DNA of 64,000 nucleotides, taken from NCBI RefSeq assembly GCF_018613725.1, contig NZ_JAGGPS010000009.1, forward strand, positions 124,001 through 188,000, given 5' to 3'. Positions 43,737-52,435 of the stretch are shown piece by piece. This stretch comes from Hymenobacter sp. ISL-91. GTDB taxonomy: Bacteria > Bacteroidota > Bacteroidia > Cytophagales > Hymenobacteraceae. Each line of letters opens with the position of its first letter. The first letter of the stretch is position 1. The position numbers and the translations under genes are program-made. The notes beneath the pieces were generated by a model. The model saw nothing but the letters and a program-made list of their open reading frames with translations, ran no database searches and was not told where the DNA came from.

Positions 43737-46190
43737 ATGAAGAAACTGCTGTTTGGGCTCCTGCTGCTCGGCTCCCACGCGGGGCTGGCCCAGGATGCCG
43801 CCACTTACCAGACGCCCCCCAAGGCCCTGGCCGATCTGGTAACCGTGGCGCCCACTCCGGGCGTGAGCGTGGATTCCAAGGGCCTGTACATGGTGATACT
43901 GGAGCGGGCCGCCAACCCCACCATTGCCGAGCTCTCGCAGCCCGAGTTGCGGCTGGCGGGCGTGCGGCTCAACCCCGCCACCAACGGCCCCAGCCGGGCC
44001 CAGTACCTCACCGGCCTCAAGCTGAAAAAGCTGCCCAATGGCACCGAGACGGCCGTAACCGGTCTGCCAGCCGAGGCCCAGCTCAGCTACCTGCAATGGT
44101 CGCCCGATGAAACCAAAATCGCCTTCACCAACACCACCGACAGCGGCATCGAGCTGTACGTGGCCGACGTGGCTACGGGCGCGGCCCGGCGTGTGGGCAG
44201 CGTGGCCCTGAACGCCGTGCTGGGCACGCCTTACAACTGGCTGCCCGACGGCCAGGGCTTTATTGTGCGCGCTATTCCGACCGGCCGTGGGGCGGCGCCG
44301 GCCCCCGGCCGGGTACCCAGCGGGCCCACCGTGCAGCAGAACCTGGGCCGCTCGGGCCAGGCCCCTACCTATCAGGATCTGCTCAAAAACCCGTCCGATG
44401 AAAAGCAGTTCAACTACTACGCCACGGCCCAGGTAATACGGCTGGGGCTCGATGGCCAGACCAAAGCCATTGGCCAGCCCGGCATCATCACCGGGGCCCA
44501 GGCCTCGCCCGACGGGCGCTTCGTGCTGACGGAAACCGTGCACGCGCCGTTTTCCTACCTCGTGCCGGTGTACCGCTTCCCGCTGCGCACCGAGGTGTTC
44601 GGCATGGATGGTACGCTGGTGAAAATGCTGGCCGACACGCCCGCCCAGGAAAACGTACCCTACAGCCCTGACGGTGCCCCCACCGGCCCCCGCGACTACG
44701 CCTGGCGCACCGACGTGCCGGCCACCGTGTACTACACCGAAGCCCAGGACAAAGGCGACCCCAAGCAGAAAGCCGACATCCGCGACAAGGTGTTTGCCCT
44801 CGATGCGCCGTTTGCGGGCTCGCCCAAGGAAATTTACGCCGCTCAGTACCGTTTTCGGGGTTTCGAGTGGGGCGATGAAAACGTGGCCCTGGCCTCGGAG
44901 CGGTGGTGGCAGTCGCGCAAGAGCCTGACCAAAGTGGTGAACCCGCGCACCGGCCAGACCCGCACGCTGTTCGACCGCTCGTACGAGGACCGCTACTCCG
45001 ACCCCGGCCAGCCCGACACCCGCCGCAACCAGTACGGCCGCGACGTGCTCAACCTGCTGCCTAACGGCGAGCTGCTGATGATTAACGGCACGGGTGCCTC
45101 CAGCACCGGCGACCGGCCCTTCGTAAGCGTACTCAACCTGAGCACCGGCCAGAGCAAAGAGCTGTGGCGCTCCCAGGCCCCGCGCTTCGAGCGGCCCGTG
45201 GCCGTGCTCGATGCTAAAAAGCGTGTGGTGCTCACCACCCAGGAGCAGCCCAACGAAAACCCGAACTACTACATCCGCAGCCTGACCAAGCGCAGCGCCC
45301 CCCAGCGCGTTACCAACTTCCCGCACCCTTATCCGCAGCTCAAAGGCATCCAGAAAGAGCAAATCCGCTACAAGCGCGCCGATGGCGTGGAGCTGACGGC
45401 CATGCTGTACCTGCCGGCCGGCTACAAGAAATCCGACGGTCCGCTGCCTACTTTTTTGTGGGCTTATCCGGCCGAATTCAAGAGTGCCGCCGCTGCCGGC
45501 CAGGTGAATGGCTCGCCCTACCAGTTCAACCGCATCAGCTACTGGGGCGCGGCCGCTTTTGCCACCATGGGCTACGCCGTGCTCGACAACGCCAGCATCC
45601 CGATTGTGGGTGAGGGCAGCAAGGAGCCGAACGATACCTACGTGCAGCAGCTCGTGTCGAGTGCCCAGGCCGCCATTGAGGAGGGCGTGCGCCGCGGCGT
45701 GGTCGATGCCAACCGCGTAGGCGTGGGCGGCCACTCCTATGGGGCCTTTATGACGGCCAACCTGCTCTCGTACAGCAAGCTGTTTCGGGCTGGCATTGCC
45801 CGGAGCGGGGCCTACAACCGCACGCTCACACCCTTCGGTTTCCAGAACGAGCAGCGAACCTACTGGCAGGCCCCGGAAGTGTACAGCACCATGTCGCCCT
45901 TCCAGAATGCCGATAAGATGAAGACCCCGCTGCTGCTCGTGCACGGTGAGGCCGACAACAACACCGGAACCTTCCCCATGCAGTCGGAGCGCTACTACAC
46001 GGCCCTCAAAAGCTTCGGGGCCAGCACCCGGCTGGTGCTGCTGCCCTACGAAAGCCACGGCTACACGGCCAAAGAGTCGCTGCTGCACATGCTGTGGGAG
46101 ATGAACAGCTGGCTGGATAAGTTCGTGAAGAACGCCCCCGCCGCCGGCACCGAGAAGTCGGTCGGCCAGGTTGGAGCCGAATCGAAATAG
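43737..46190 (+). CDS. Prolyl-oligopeptidase-type S9 serine peptidase, secreted
   Basis: 817 residues with a signal peptide ending about residue 19 (GSHAGLAQ). The N-terminal half is a probable beta propeller (repeated blocks such as LQWSPDETKIAFTN). The C-terminal half is an alpha/beta hydrolase with nucleophile Ser667 (GVGGHSYGAF), acid Asp740 (LVHGEADNNTG) and His774 (YESHGY), a complete triad. GTFPMQSERYYTALKSFG is the family substrate-binding end. Periplasmic or outer-surface peptidase activity is expected. A long antisense ORF on the other strand is a codon-bias artefact. A terminator follows. Confidence 0.93.
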   Translation: MKKLLFGLLLLGSHAGLAQDAATYQTPPKALADLVTVAPTPGVSVDSKGLYMVILERAANPTIAELSQPELRLAGVRLNPATNGPSRAQYLTGLKLKKLPNGTETAVTGLPAEAQLSYLQWSPDETKIAFTNTTDSGIELYVADVATGAARRVGSVALNAVLGTPYNWLPDGQGFIVRAIPTGRGAAPAPGRVPSGPTVQQNLGRSGQAPTYQDLLKNPSDEKQFNYYATAQVIRLGLDGQTKAIGQPGIITGAQASPDGRFVLTETVHAPFSYLVPVYRFPLRTEVFGMDGTLVKMLADTPAQENVPYSPDGAPTGPRDYAWRTDVPATVYYTEAQDKGDPKQKADIRDKVFALDAPFAGSPKEIYAAQYRFRGFEWGDENVALASERWWQSRKSLTKVVNPRTGQTRTLFDRSYEDRYSDPGQPDTRRNQYGRDVLNLLPNGELLMINGTGASSTGDRPFVSVLNLSTGQSKELWRSQAPRFERPVAVLDAKKRVVLTTQEQPNENPNYYIRSLTKRSAPQRVTNFPHPYPQLKGIQKEQIRYKRADGVELTAMLYLPAGYKKSDGPLPTFLWAYPAEFKSAAAAGQVNGSPYQFNRISYWGAAAFATMGYAVLDNASIPIVGEGSKEPNDTYVQQLVSSAQAAIEEGVRRGVVDANRVGVGGHSYGAFMTANLLSYSKLFRAGIARSGAYNRTLTPFGFQNEQRTYWQAPEVYSTMSPFQNADKMKTPLLLVHGEADNNTGTFPMQSERYYTALKSFGASTRLVLLPYESHGYTAKESLLHMLWEMNSWLDKFVKNAPAAGTEKSVGQVGAESK

Positions 46191-46216
46191 CGCCGCGCAA
46201 CCCGCAACCCATATCA

Positions 46217-46251
46217 AAACGGCCTCGCCCACAGTGTGGGTGAGGTCGTTT
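46217..46251. terminator. Intrinsic terminator downstream of the S9 peptidase gene
   Basis: AAACGGCCTCGCCCAC faces GTGGGTGAGGTCGTTT with two G-T/C-A type defects and a 3-base loop, then T. It lies 26 bp past the stop codon. Confidence 0.78.
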
Positions 46252-46391
46252 GGCGTGAGAGTGGTTTGGGACTTCCCGCCTCAGTGGCGGCGTATGGCAA
46301 GCGTCTTCTGGTACTGAGGCAAGACAACTGGCTGCGGGATAAATAGTTGTTATGCTGCGGATGGGTATGGGTATGGTAGTGCTGAAGCTGT

Positions 46392-48845
46392 TTAGAAGCG
46401 GCGTTCGTAGCTGATGGCCGGTAGGATGGGGAATAGGCTCAACTGATACAACTGTTTTTGTCCCTTGCTGTAATAGCTTTCGTTTGCGCCCGCGCTGTAA
46501 TAGATGTAGTACGGATTGTGGCGGCTGTATGCGTTGTAGGCCCCTATCCGCCACACCCGCTCCCCGTACCGGACCGCTTTCGTAAAGGTTGCGCCCAGAT
46601 CCAGGCGATGATACGCCCGCATTCGGTAGCTGTTTTTGCTTCCATATACTTCCGCCTCGGGGTAGAGGTAGCGGTCTGAGGCGTCTCCGGAAAGGCGGCC
46701 GTAGCTCTGGTCGATGATATTGTAGTTTCCCTGTGCCAGCGTGAGGGCATTACCCGTGCCGTACGTCCAGGTCGTAGACAGTGTGATGTGGGGGCGTAAC
46801 GCGTAGATGAGCACCACCGACCCATCGTGGCGACGGTCGTACTTGTAAGGGTACCACTGCCCTTGATTGAGCTGTTGGAACTGCCGCTCATTACGGGCAA
46901 GCGTGTAGCCCACCCAGCCCGTGAGACGGCCGGTTTTGCGCTGCACCAGCACCTCCAAGCCCCGCACCCGGCCCTGGCCGCCGGTTACTACCTTGTCTTC
47001 CCAGTTCTGGGAGCTGTTGTAGAAAGTGGCTCCTTCCCGGAACTCAATAAGCTGGCGCAACGACTTTTGAAAGGCTTCAATACTGATTTCCAGCCCCCAG
47101 GCGGGCAGTGTGCGGGCCACGCCTACCGCCAGCTGCTGCGCCCGTTGTGGGGCCACGCGCCGGGTAGCGGGCACCCAGAGGTCGGTGGGGAGCCCGGCCC
47201 CGTTGTTGGAAAGCAGGTGCAGGTACTGCTGCATGCTGGCGTAGGAAGCCTTGAGGGCCGTGTGCTCGCCAATAAGGTAGGTAGCCAGCAACCGGGGCTG
47301 CACGCCGCCAAACGATTGGCCCTGCACCCAATACCAGACGGCCCGCAGGCCCAGGTTGGCGGATAGCCGTGCCGTCAGCCGAATTTCATCCTCACCGTAA
47401 AAAGCTACCTCCCGCGCTCCTACGCGCCGCGCCCCAAAAGTGGTATCTGTTGCGGCTGCGCTGCTACGGCTGGTAAAGAAGTTGCTGCCCGGTGTGAAGG
47501 CGTGCTGGATGGCGGTGGCTCCGAACCGCACGTGATGAGCCGGCTGTGGGTAATACGCAAAATCGGCTTTAACCAGCAGATTCTGAACGCCGGAAGTGAA
47601 GCTGGCCCGGCTGTTCTCGCTCAGCGGGCCGGCCGCCGAGCGGTCTTCCAACCGGAAGGTTTGCCCGTTTTCGTAGTGAAAGCGCGTGGCCGCCAGCGTG
47701 GCGTTACCAAACAACCGCGGCGTGAGTTGGCGGTTCCAGCGTAGCGAGGCCAGGGCGTTGCCGTAGCGTAAGTTACTGCCATTCTGATAGCGCAACTCTC
47801 CCTGCGGGCCGGCAATGGTCTGGGGTTTCTGCGTTACAAACAGTCGGTCGCCACCCAGGTAGACGGCCGCGAAGAGCTGGTCGCGGGGCGTAAGCTGGTG
47901 GCTGACTTTGGCGCTGGCATCATAAAAGGAGTAGCCCACAACGCTGGTGCCGCCGGAGGAACGGGCGCTGGCCAGCCGGGAAAACAAGTCCAGGTTGCCG
48001 CGCCGGGCCGAAACGAGGAAGGTGGTTTTGTCATTCTTCAATGGGCCTTCCAGCGAAATATGCGTGGCCAGTACACCCACGCCCGCAGTGCCGCTAAGCT
48101 TCTGCTTGTTGCCTTCCTTCAGGCGCACGTCGAGCACCGCGGAAAGCCGGCCGCCGTAGCGCGCCGGGAAGCCGCCTTTCAGTAGGCGCACGTCGCTGAT
48201 GGCATTGGCATCGAAAACGGAGAGGAAACCGCCGACGTGGCTGACGTAGTAAATGGGCACATCGTCGAGCAGCGTCAGGTTCTGATCGGGGGAGCCGCCG
48301 CGCACATACAGCGCCCCGCTGCCCTCACGGCCGGCCTGCACGCCGGGCATCAGCTGGAAGGCCCGCAGCACATCGGATTCGCCCAGCAGCGCCGGCAGCT
48401 GCCGCAGTTGCGCCATCGGAATCTGGAGGGTGCTCATTTCCACCCGTCGCTCCAGCGGCGCATCCGCCGCCCCGCTCACCCGCACCTCGCCTAGCTCATT
48501 GCTCGTGGCCAAGGCAAAGCTGCATGCCACCGTCTGCCGGCCGGCTAAAACGGTGGTCGTGCGTTGGTAGCCCAGGTAGCTGGCCGTCAGGCGCACCGAA
48601 TCCCGGGCCGGTAAGGTGAGCGAGTAAAAACCCGCGGCGTTAGTGGTCGTGCCGACTTGGCCCCCGGCGATGTACACAGCGGCTCCCAGTAGCTTTTCGC
48701 CCGTACTGGCATCTTGCACCGTTCCGCTGAATGTAACGCGGGTTTCAAGGCGTTGGCCTTTGGCCGTTACGGCACCCGCCAGTAGCAGCAAGCAAATCAA
48801 GAAGCCGGACGACATGGAATAGATAATGCGGTTGATTAGCTGCAT
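46392..48845 (-). CDS. TonB-dependent receptor with carboxypeptidase-like N-terminal domain
   Basis: 817 residues from ATG 48845; an in-frame ATG at 48881 would overlap the upstream DUF4249 gene. The signal peptide ends around VTAKGQ. A carboxypeptidase-like regulatory domain (about 30-110, FSGTVQDASTGEKLLGAAVYIAG) precedes a plug domain (ALYVRGGSPDQNLTLLDDVPIYYVSHVGG) and a 22-strand-type barrel (SNLRYGNALASLRWNRQL and later). It is an outer-membrane importer energised by TonB. It follows the DUF4249 gene by one base, so the two form an operon; this pair is frequent in Bacteroidota and the substrate is not known. Confidence 0.92.
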   Translation of the reverse strand: MQLINRIIYSMSSGFLICLLLLAGAVTAKGQRLETRVTFSGTVQDASTGEKLLGAAVYIAGGQVGTTTNAAGFYSLTLPARDSVRLTASYLGYQRTTTVLAGRQTVACSFALATSNELGEVRVSGAADAPLERRVEMSTLQIPMAQLRQLPALLGESDVLRAFQLMPGVQAGREGSGALYVRGGSPDQNLTLLDDVPIYYVSHVGGFLSVFDANAISDVRLLKGGFPARYGGRLSAVLDVRLKEGNKQKLSGTAGVGVLATHISLEGPLKNDKTTFLVSARRGNLDLFSRLASARSSGGTSVVGYSFYDASAKVSHQLTPRDQLFAAVYLGGDRLFVTQKPQTIAGPQGELRYQNGSNLRYGNALASLRWNRQLTPRLFGNATLAATRFHYENGQTFRLEDRSAAGPLSENSRASFTSGVQNLLVKADFAYYPQPAHHVRFGATAIQHAFTPGSNFFTSRSSAAATDTTFGARRVGAREVAFYGEDEIRLTARLSANLGLRAVWYWVQGQSFGGVQPRLLATYLIGEHTALKASYASMQQYLHLLSNNGAGLPTDLWVPATRRVAPQRAQQLAVGVARTLPAWGLEISIEAFQKSLRQLIEFREGATFYNSSQNWEDKVVTGGQGRVRGLEVLVQRKTGRLTGWVGYTLARNERQFQQLNQGQWYPYKYDRRHDGSVVLIYALRPHITLSTTWTYGTGNALTLAQGNYNIIDQSYGRLSGDASDRYLYPEAEVYGSKNSYRMRAYHRLDLGATFTKAVRYGERVWRIGAYNAYSRHNPYYIYYSAGANESYYSKGQKQLYQLSLFPILPAISYERRF

Positions 48846-48846
48846 A

Positions 48847-49812
48847 TCAGCGGGCGGGTAGTTGCTTGATTTCCTGGGCATGGCTCACAACCACTCCGTA
48901 ACCTTGCGTTACATTGGAGTACATCCGGGTCGGGTCGCCGAGAAACAGTAGTTGGTTGAGCCCGCCGCCCAGCCCCTTGGTACCTTGGTTGTAGAAGTGT
49001 CGGGTCCAGCTTTTGCGGTACTGATAATAGGCCCGGCTGACAGACCGAAGCACCACGTACACCTCGCCCGATACCCGTGGGGGCACCGGCTGCCCATTGA
49101 TGATGCCTCCTCCAATTCGACCGAATGGTGAGAAAGAGGCGCGCAGCTCGAACGGCTGCCCATTAAACAGCTTATCGGAAAAGACCAATGAGGCCGGTTC
49201 GAATTCCGCATCGCCCTCGGCGGCCAGCGCAGCATTTCCCCGCGTATCCAACAAGAAATTCTGGCTCTGGAGCGGCGGCTGGCCTGGCCTCCGGCTCTGT
49301 GATTGGAAGGCTGTGATTTCGTAGAAATTGGCAACCTGGCCGGGGTCATCAAAAAGCAAAACGATGGTGCCCAGCAGCTCGTTGTTACGATCGGTGCCGG
49401 TAGGGTAGGAGTGCCACGCCTCCCGGATAGGCACGGCGGCCGGCATCGTGTCTGTGGCGCTGGCGGTTGGGTAGCCATCAACCTCGGCCCGCAGCGTGTA
49501 GGGCCGCCCGCTGACGGGTTTGCTGGCACTGGCATACAGCCCCCGGCCCTGGTTGCGCAGCAACTCCGCCCCACCGCCGGGGGCGAGCAGGTAGACGTTG
49601 GCCGTAGACAGGAGTCGCGAAGACGAATCGACTATGCTGGCAACCCGACTTACCTGTACCCGAAACACACTGTCGGGCGTGAGAATGGAATTCACTACCA
49701 GCACTTTCGGCGGGGTAGGCAAATCAACGCTGATTGGGTCGATGCAGCTGGCTAAAACAAGGGATACACCAGCTAAAGCCGATAGGTGAAACGGTCTGAA
49801 CACGGTCAGCAT
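48847..49812 (-). CDS. DUF4249 lipoprotein
   Basis: 321 residues from ATG 49812 with a lipoprotein signal ending LVLASC (Cys23). The mature part has PPKVLVVNSILTPDSVFRVQVSR, typical of DUF4249, with an Ig-like beta-rich region and SATDTMPAAVPI. It is anchored at the cell surface and acts with the TonB receptor encoded one base downstream, probably as a surface-exposed accessory comparable in position to SusD, though not homologous to it. The ligand is unknown. Confidence 0.92.
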   Translation of the reverse strand: MLTVFRPFHLSALAGVSLVLASCIDPISVDLPTPPKVLVVNSILTPDSVFRVQVSRVASIVDSSSRLLSTANVYLLAPGGGAELLRNQGRGLYASASKPVSGRPYTLRAEVDGYPTASATDTMPAAVPIREAWHSYPTGTDRNNELLGTIVLLFDDPGQVANFYEITAFQSQSRRPGQPPLQSQNFLLDTRGNAALAAEGDAEFEPASLVFSDKLFNGQPFELRASFSPFGRIGGGIINGQPVPPRVSGEVYVVLRSVSRAYYQYRKSWTRHFYNQGTKGLGGGLNQLLFLGDPTRMYSNVTQGYGVVVSHAQEIKQLPAR

Positions 49813-49936
49813 AATAGCGGGTAAGAATTGCCCAGCCAAACGACGGATTAACTGTAATCGTATATGTACCCGCCGCCGGTTTCAGCCCCAAAGGGCCGGC
49901 ATATCGGGAGCAACCCAACAGTCACCCACAAGCAAA

Positions 49937-49989
49937 GCCCCATCGGAGCGACACCAACAGTTCAACAACTGGTGTCGCCCCAATGGGGC
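49937..49989. repeat. Inverted repeat of GGnGCGACACCA type
   Basis: The arms 49937-49956 and 49970-49989 pair over 20 bases with two mismatches around 13 bases. It lies 57 bp downstream of the M28 peptidase gene on the minus strand and could end its transcript; no T run is present. Confidence 0.65.
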
Positions 49990-50046
49990 CCTAACTTTTA
50001 TTCTCTTGGTGTTACTGATACGCCGTCCCGACGGGGTTGGCAACTG

Positions 50047-51714
50047 CTACCGCTGCCCCCCGAACTGCCGGCCGAAGAAGTCGCCGGGGTTCCAGCGGGG
50101 GCGCTCGGGGTTCTGGGCCACCAGGTAGCCGACCAGGAAGTTGAGCTGTACGTAGGTGCGGCCGGCTTCAAAATCAAACGTACCGCTCATATCGTCCTGG
50201 GGTTTGTGGTAGGTGAGGGCGCGCCATTGCTTTACCTGCTCGCTGAGGTTGTTGCGGCCGTCGGGCGTGCGGTTGCCGTACTTGAGGTGCAGCGCCGGGA
50301 TGCCCTGGGCCACGAAACTGTACTGGTCGGAGCGGATAAAGCGGTTCTGCTCGGGCTCGGGGTCGTCTTCAATAGTCAGCTTGAGGTAGGCCGCTGCCTG
50401 CGCTACCGGCCCGGCCAGCGTGGAGTGCTGGGCCCCCAGCGGCACCACCGACAGCAGCGGCGCAATCAGCGTCGGCATATCGGTGTTCACGTTGGCTACG
50501 AGGCTGGCAGCGGGCACGGTGGGGCGGGCCGCGAAGTAGGCCGAGCCCAGCAGGCCCAGCTCTTCGCCGGTTTGCAGTACCAGCAGAATGCTACGGGCCG
50601 GCTTCTGCTTGAGGCGCGAATAGATGCCGGCAATTTCAAGCACCGAGGCCACCCCCGTCGCGTTGTCGTGGGCGCCGTTGTAGATGGAGTCGCCGCGCAC
50701 CGGCGCGCCCACGCCCAGGTGGTCGAGGTGAGCCGAATGCACCACGTATTCGTCGCGCAGCTTAGCATCAGAGCCCGTGATTTTGCCCACCACGTTGTAG
50801 GAGTCGAAATCCTGGTAAGCCGACTCCCAGCGGGCCGAAAGCGTGCCGGGCAGCGCCAACGGCGCGGGCTGACTGGCGCGCAGCCGCGGCATAATCTGGG
50901 CCGTATCAGAGGCAGCAGCGCGCAGCAGGGTTTGTAGTCCGGCGGCCGAGAGCGTGCCGGTAAAGGCCACCCCGGCGGGCCCGCTCACGAAGCCGCGGGC
51001 GGCGGCCACTTTGCCATCGGCCCCCAGCACGCTGGTGCTCGAAGCCAGCCGGGCCGGGTTGCCCGAAGCGGGCCGCAGTGTGGCAAACAGCACGCCCACC
51101 GCGCCGTGGGCCGCCGCCGTGCGTACGAGCTGGGTCTGGTCCTGGCTGGCGGCGGCCACGGTGCTCGGGAAAGCGGGTGGGGCGCCGCGCAGTACTACTA
51201 CCACTTTGCCGCGGGCATCGAGCCCCTGGTAGTCATCGTAGTTTTCGGCGGGGGCCGAGATGCCGTAGCCCGCAAACACCAAGCCGGTGGCGGGCAGTTG
51301 CGCCACGGGCTGCTCGGGGTGGGGCAGCAGGCTGATGGCATCGAGCGGCAGCCCGGGCGCGTTGCCGGCGGGCTGGTAGCTGGCGCTGGCCCCCGGCTGC
51401 ACCGTGGCCCGGCGCAGGCGCACCCGCTGCGTGAAGGCGCCATTTTCGCCGGCCGGTTCCACGCCCCGCGCTTTCAGTTGGGCTACCACATACTCGACAG
51501 CCAGCTGGTAGCCGGGCGTGCCGGGCTTGCGGCCCAGCAGCCGGTCGTCGGCCAGGTAGGCTGCGTGGGCCCGCATGGCGTCGGGCCGCACCTGGGCCAG
51601 GGCACGGCGCACCGGCTTGGGCAGGCTTAGCGCGGCAGGAGAGGAAGGTTGGGCGGCGGCCCCCAGAACGGGCAACAGCAGGGTAGGCAGCAGGAGCAGG
51701 GCGGGGAATTTCAT
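50047..51714 (-). CDS. M28-family zinc peptidase with PA domain, secreted
   Basis: 555 residues with a signal peptide ending about residue 21 (PVLGAAAQ). Residues about 140-270 are a PA-like domain (GLVFAGYGISAPAENYDDY). The M28 catalytic domain has His329 (HSAHLDH), Asp350 (NGAHDNATG), Glu384 and Glu385 (QTGEELGLLG), Asp412 (NVNTDM) and His503 (TYHKPQDD), the complete set of zinc ligands and the general base. It should act as an aminopeptidase outside the cytoplasm. Stands alone. Confidence 0.93.
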   Translation of the reverse strand: MKFPALLLLPTLLLPVLGAAAQPSSPAALSLPKPVRRALAQVRPDAMRAHAAYLADDRLLGRKPGTPGYQLAVEYVVAQLKARGVEPAGENGAFTQRVRLRRATVQPGASASYQPAGNAPGLPLDAISLLPHPEQPVAQLPATGLVFAGYGISAPAENYDDYQGLDARGKVVVVLRGAPPAFPSTVAAASQDQTQLVRTAAAHGAVGVLFATLRPASGNPARLASSTSVLGADGKVAAARGFVSGPAGVAFTGTLSAAGLQTLLRAAASDTAQIMPRLRASQPAPLALPGTLSARWESAYQDFDSYNVVGKITGSDAKLRDEYVVHSAHLDHLGVGAPVRGDSIYNGAHDNATGVASVLEIAGIYSRLKQKPARSILLVLQTGEELGLLGSAYFAARPTVPAASLVANVNTDMPTLIAPLLSVVPLGAQHSTLAGPVAQAAAYLKLTIEDDPEPEQNRFIRSDQYSFVAQGIPALHLKYGNRTPDGRNNLSEQVKQWRALTYHKPQDDMSGTFDFEAGRTYVQLNFLVGYLVAQNPERPRWNPGDFFGRQFGGQR

Positions 51715-51768
51715 CAGGCGAACATACGCCGAAAAGTTCTTGCTGACTCCGCAAAGGCCAGTTCAGAC

Positions 51769-52218
51769 CTACGCCCGCACCATGTGGATATGCGGAATAT
51801 CGTCCTCCAGATACCCTGCGCCCACTTGCCGGAAACCGAAGCTCTCGTAGAACTCCTGCAAATACAACTGGGCCCCAATCTGGATGGGTTGCGGGCCGAA
51901 TAACTGCCCGACGCCTGCAATGGACTCGTGCAGCAGCTCGCGGCCCAGCCCGGTGCGGCGGTAGCGGGGGCTGCTCACCACCCGCCCGATGCTGGCCTCG
52001 GGGAAGGCCACGCCGGGCCCGAATAGCCGGGCGTAGGCCGCCAACTCGTCGTTGGGCGCGTGGCCCAGCAGGTGCCAGGCCGTTTGGTCGAGCCCGTCGA
52101 TGTCCTGAAACGGGCAGGTTTGCTCGACCACGAACACTTCGGAGCGCAGCTGCAGCAGCGCGTACAGCTCAGTGGTGGTCAGGTCGGCGAAGGGTTTGAG
52201 AGTCCAGGTAAGGGGCAT
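51769..52218 (-). CDS. GNAT acetyltransferase, ElaA-like
   Basis: 149 residues from ATG 52218 (MPLTWTLKPFADLTTTELYALLQLRSEVFVVEQTCPFQDIDGLD). This start with the LRxEVFVVEQxCPFxDxDGxD motif is characteristic of the ElaA branch. The acetyl-CoA loop is VVSSPRYRRTGLGRELL, and the C-terminus ends in FYESFGFRQVG. The longer frame to 52326 crosses the degenerate repeat. The substrate is unknown. It is divergent from the TonB receptor gene. Confidence 0.93.
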   Translation of the reverse strand: MPLTWTLKPFADLTTTELYALLQLRSEVFVVEQTCPFQDIDGLDQTAWHLLGHAPNDELAAYARLFGPGVAFPEASIGRVVSSPRYRRTGLGRELLHESIAGVGQLFGPQPIQIGAQLYLQEFYESFGFRQVGAGYLEDDIPHIHMVRA

Positions 52219-52242
52219 GGGGCAAAGGTAGTAGCCGGGGGC

Positions 52243-52319
52243 GGTTGTCAGTGCAGAACGAGATTCTTCGACCCTGGCTCCATGCGCCACATGCTCTGAA
52301 TGACGTTCCACACTGACAA
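52243..52319. repeat. Degenerate class A element, internally deleted
   Basis: The outer TTGTCAGTG-like arm and the AGATTCTTCG and CTCTGAATGACGTT segments of class A elements remain, but they occur in one half only and the other half is missing or diverged. It lies in the divergent region upstream of the second TonB receptor gene. Confidence 0.6.
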
Positions 52320-52339
52320 ACGGCAACTATCCACCGAAC

Positions 52340-52413
52340 CCGACGCTTCATCCGCTTCATCCGACGCTTCGGTAACGGCGAGTTTCAGCGGCCCCGGCGG
52401 CGGCGCACTTTTG
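52340..52413 (+). promoter_or_regulatory. Tandem direct-repeat operator and promoter-like element upstream of the TonB receptor
   Basis: CCGACGCTTC occurs at 52340-52349 and again at 52361-52370, 21 bp apart. The 19-bp stretch TCCGACGCTTCGGTAACGG (52360-52378) is identical to 54833-54851. Exactly 27 bases after it comes CACTTTTG (52406-52413), which resembles the Bacteroidota -7 element TAnnTTTG; the ATG follows at 52436. Confidence 0.65.
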
Positions 52414-52435
52414 GGCATCCCTTCACTGCCCCGCC

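Noticed and set aside
43554-46232. An 892-codon open frame on the minus strand opposite the S9 peptidase gene
   Set aside because: The plus strand has an intact peptidase with complete catalytic triad and signal peptide. The antisense frame is Gly/His/Val/Leu-rich without domains, the usual shadow of GC-rich codon use.
46392-49812. TonB receptor/DUF4249 pair as a SusC/SusD polysaccharide locus
   Set aside because: DUF4249 is not homologous to SusD, and no polysaccharide-degrading enzymes or sigma/anti-sigma genes are adjacent.
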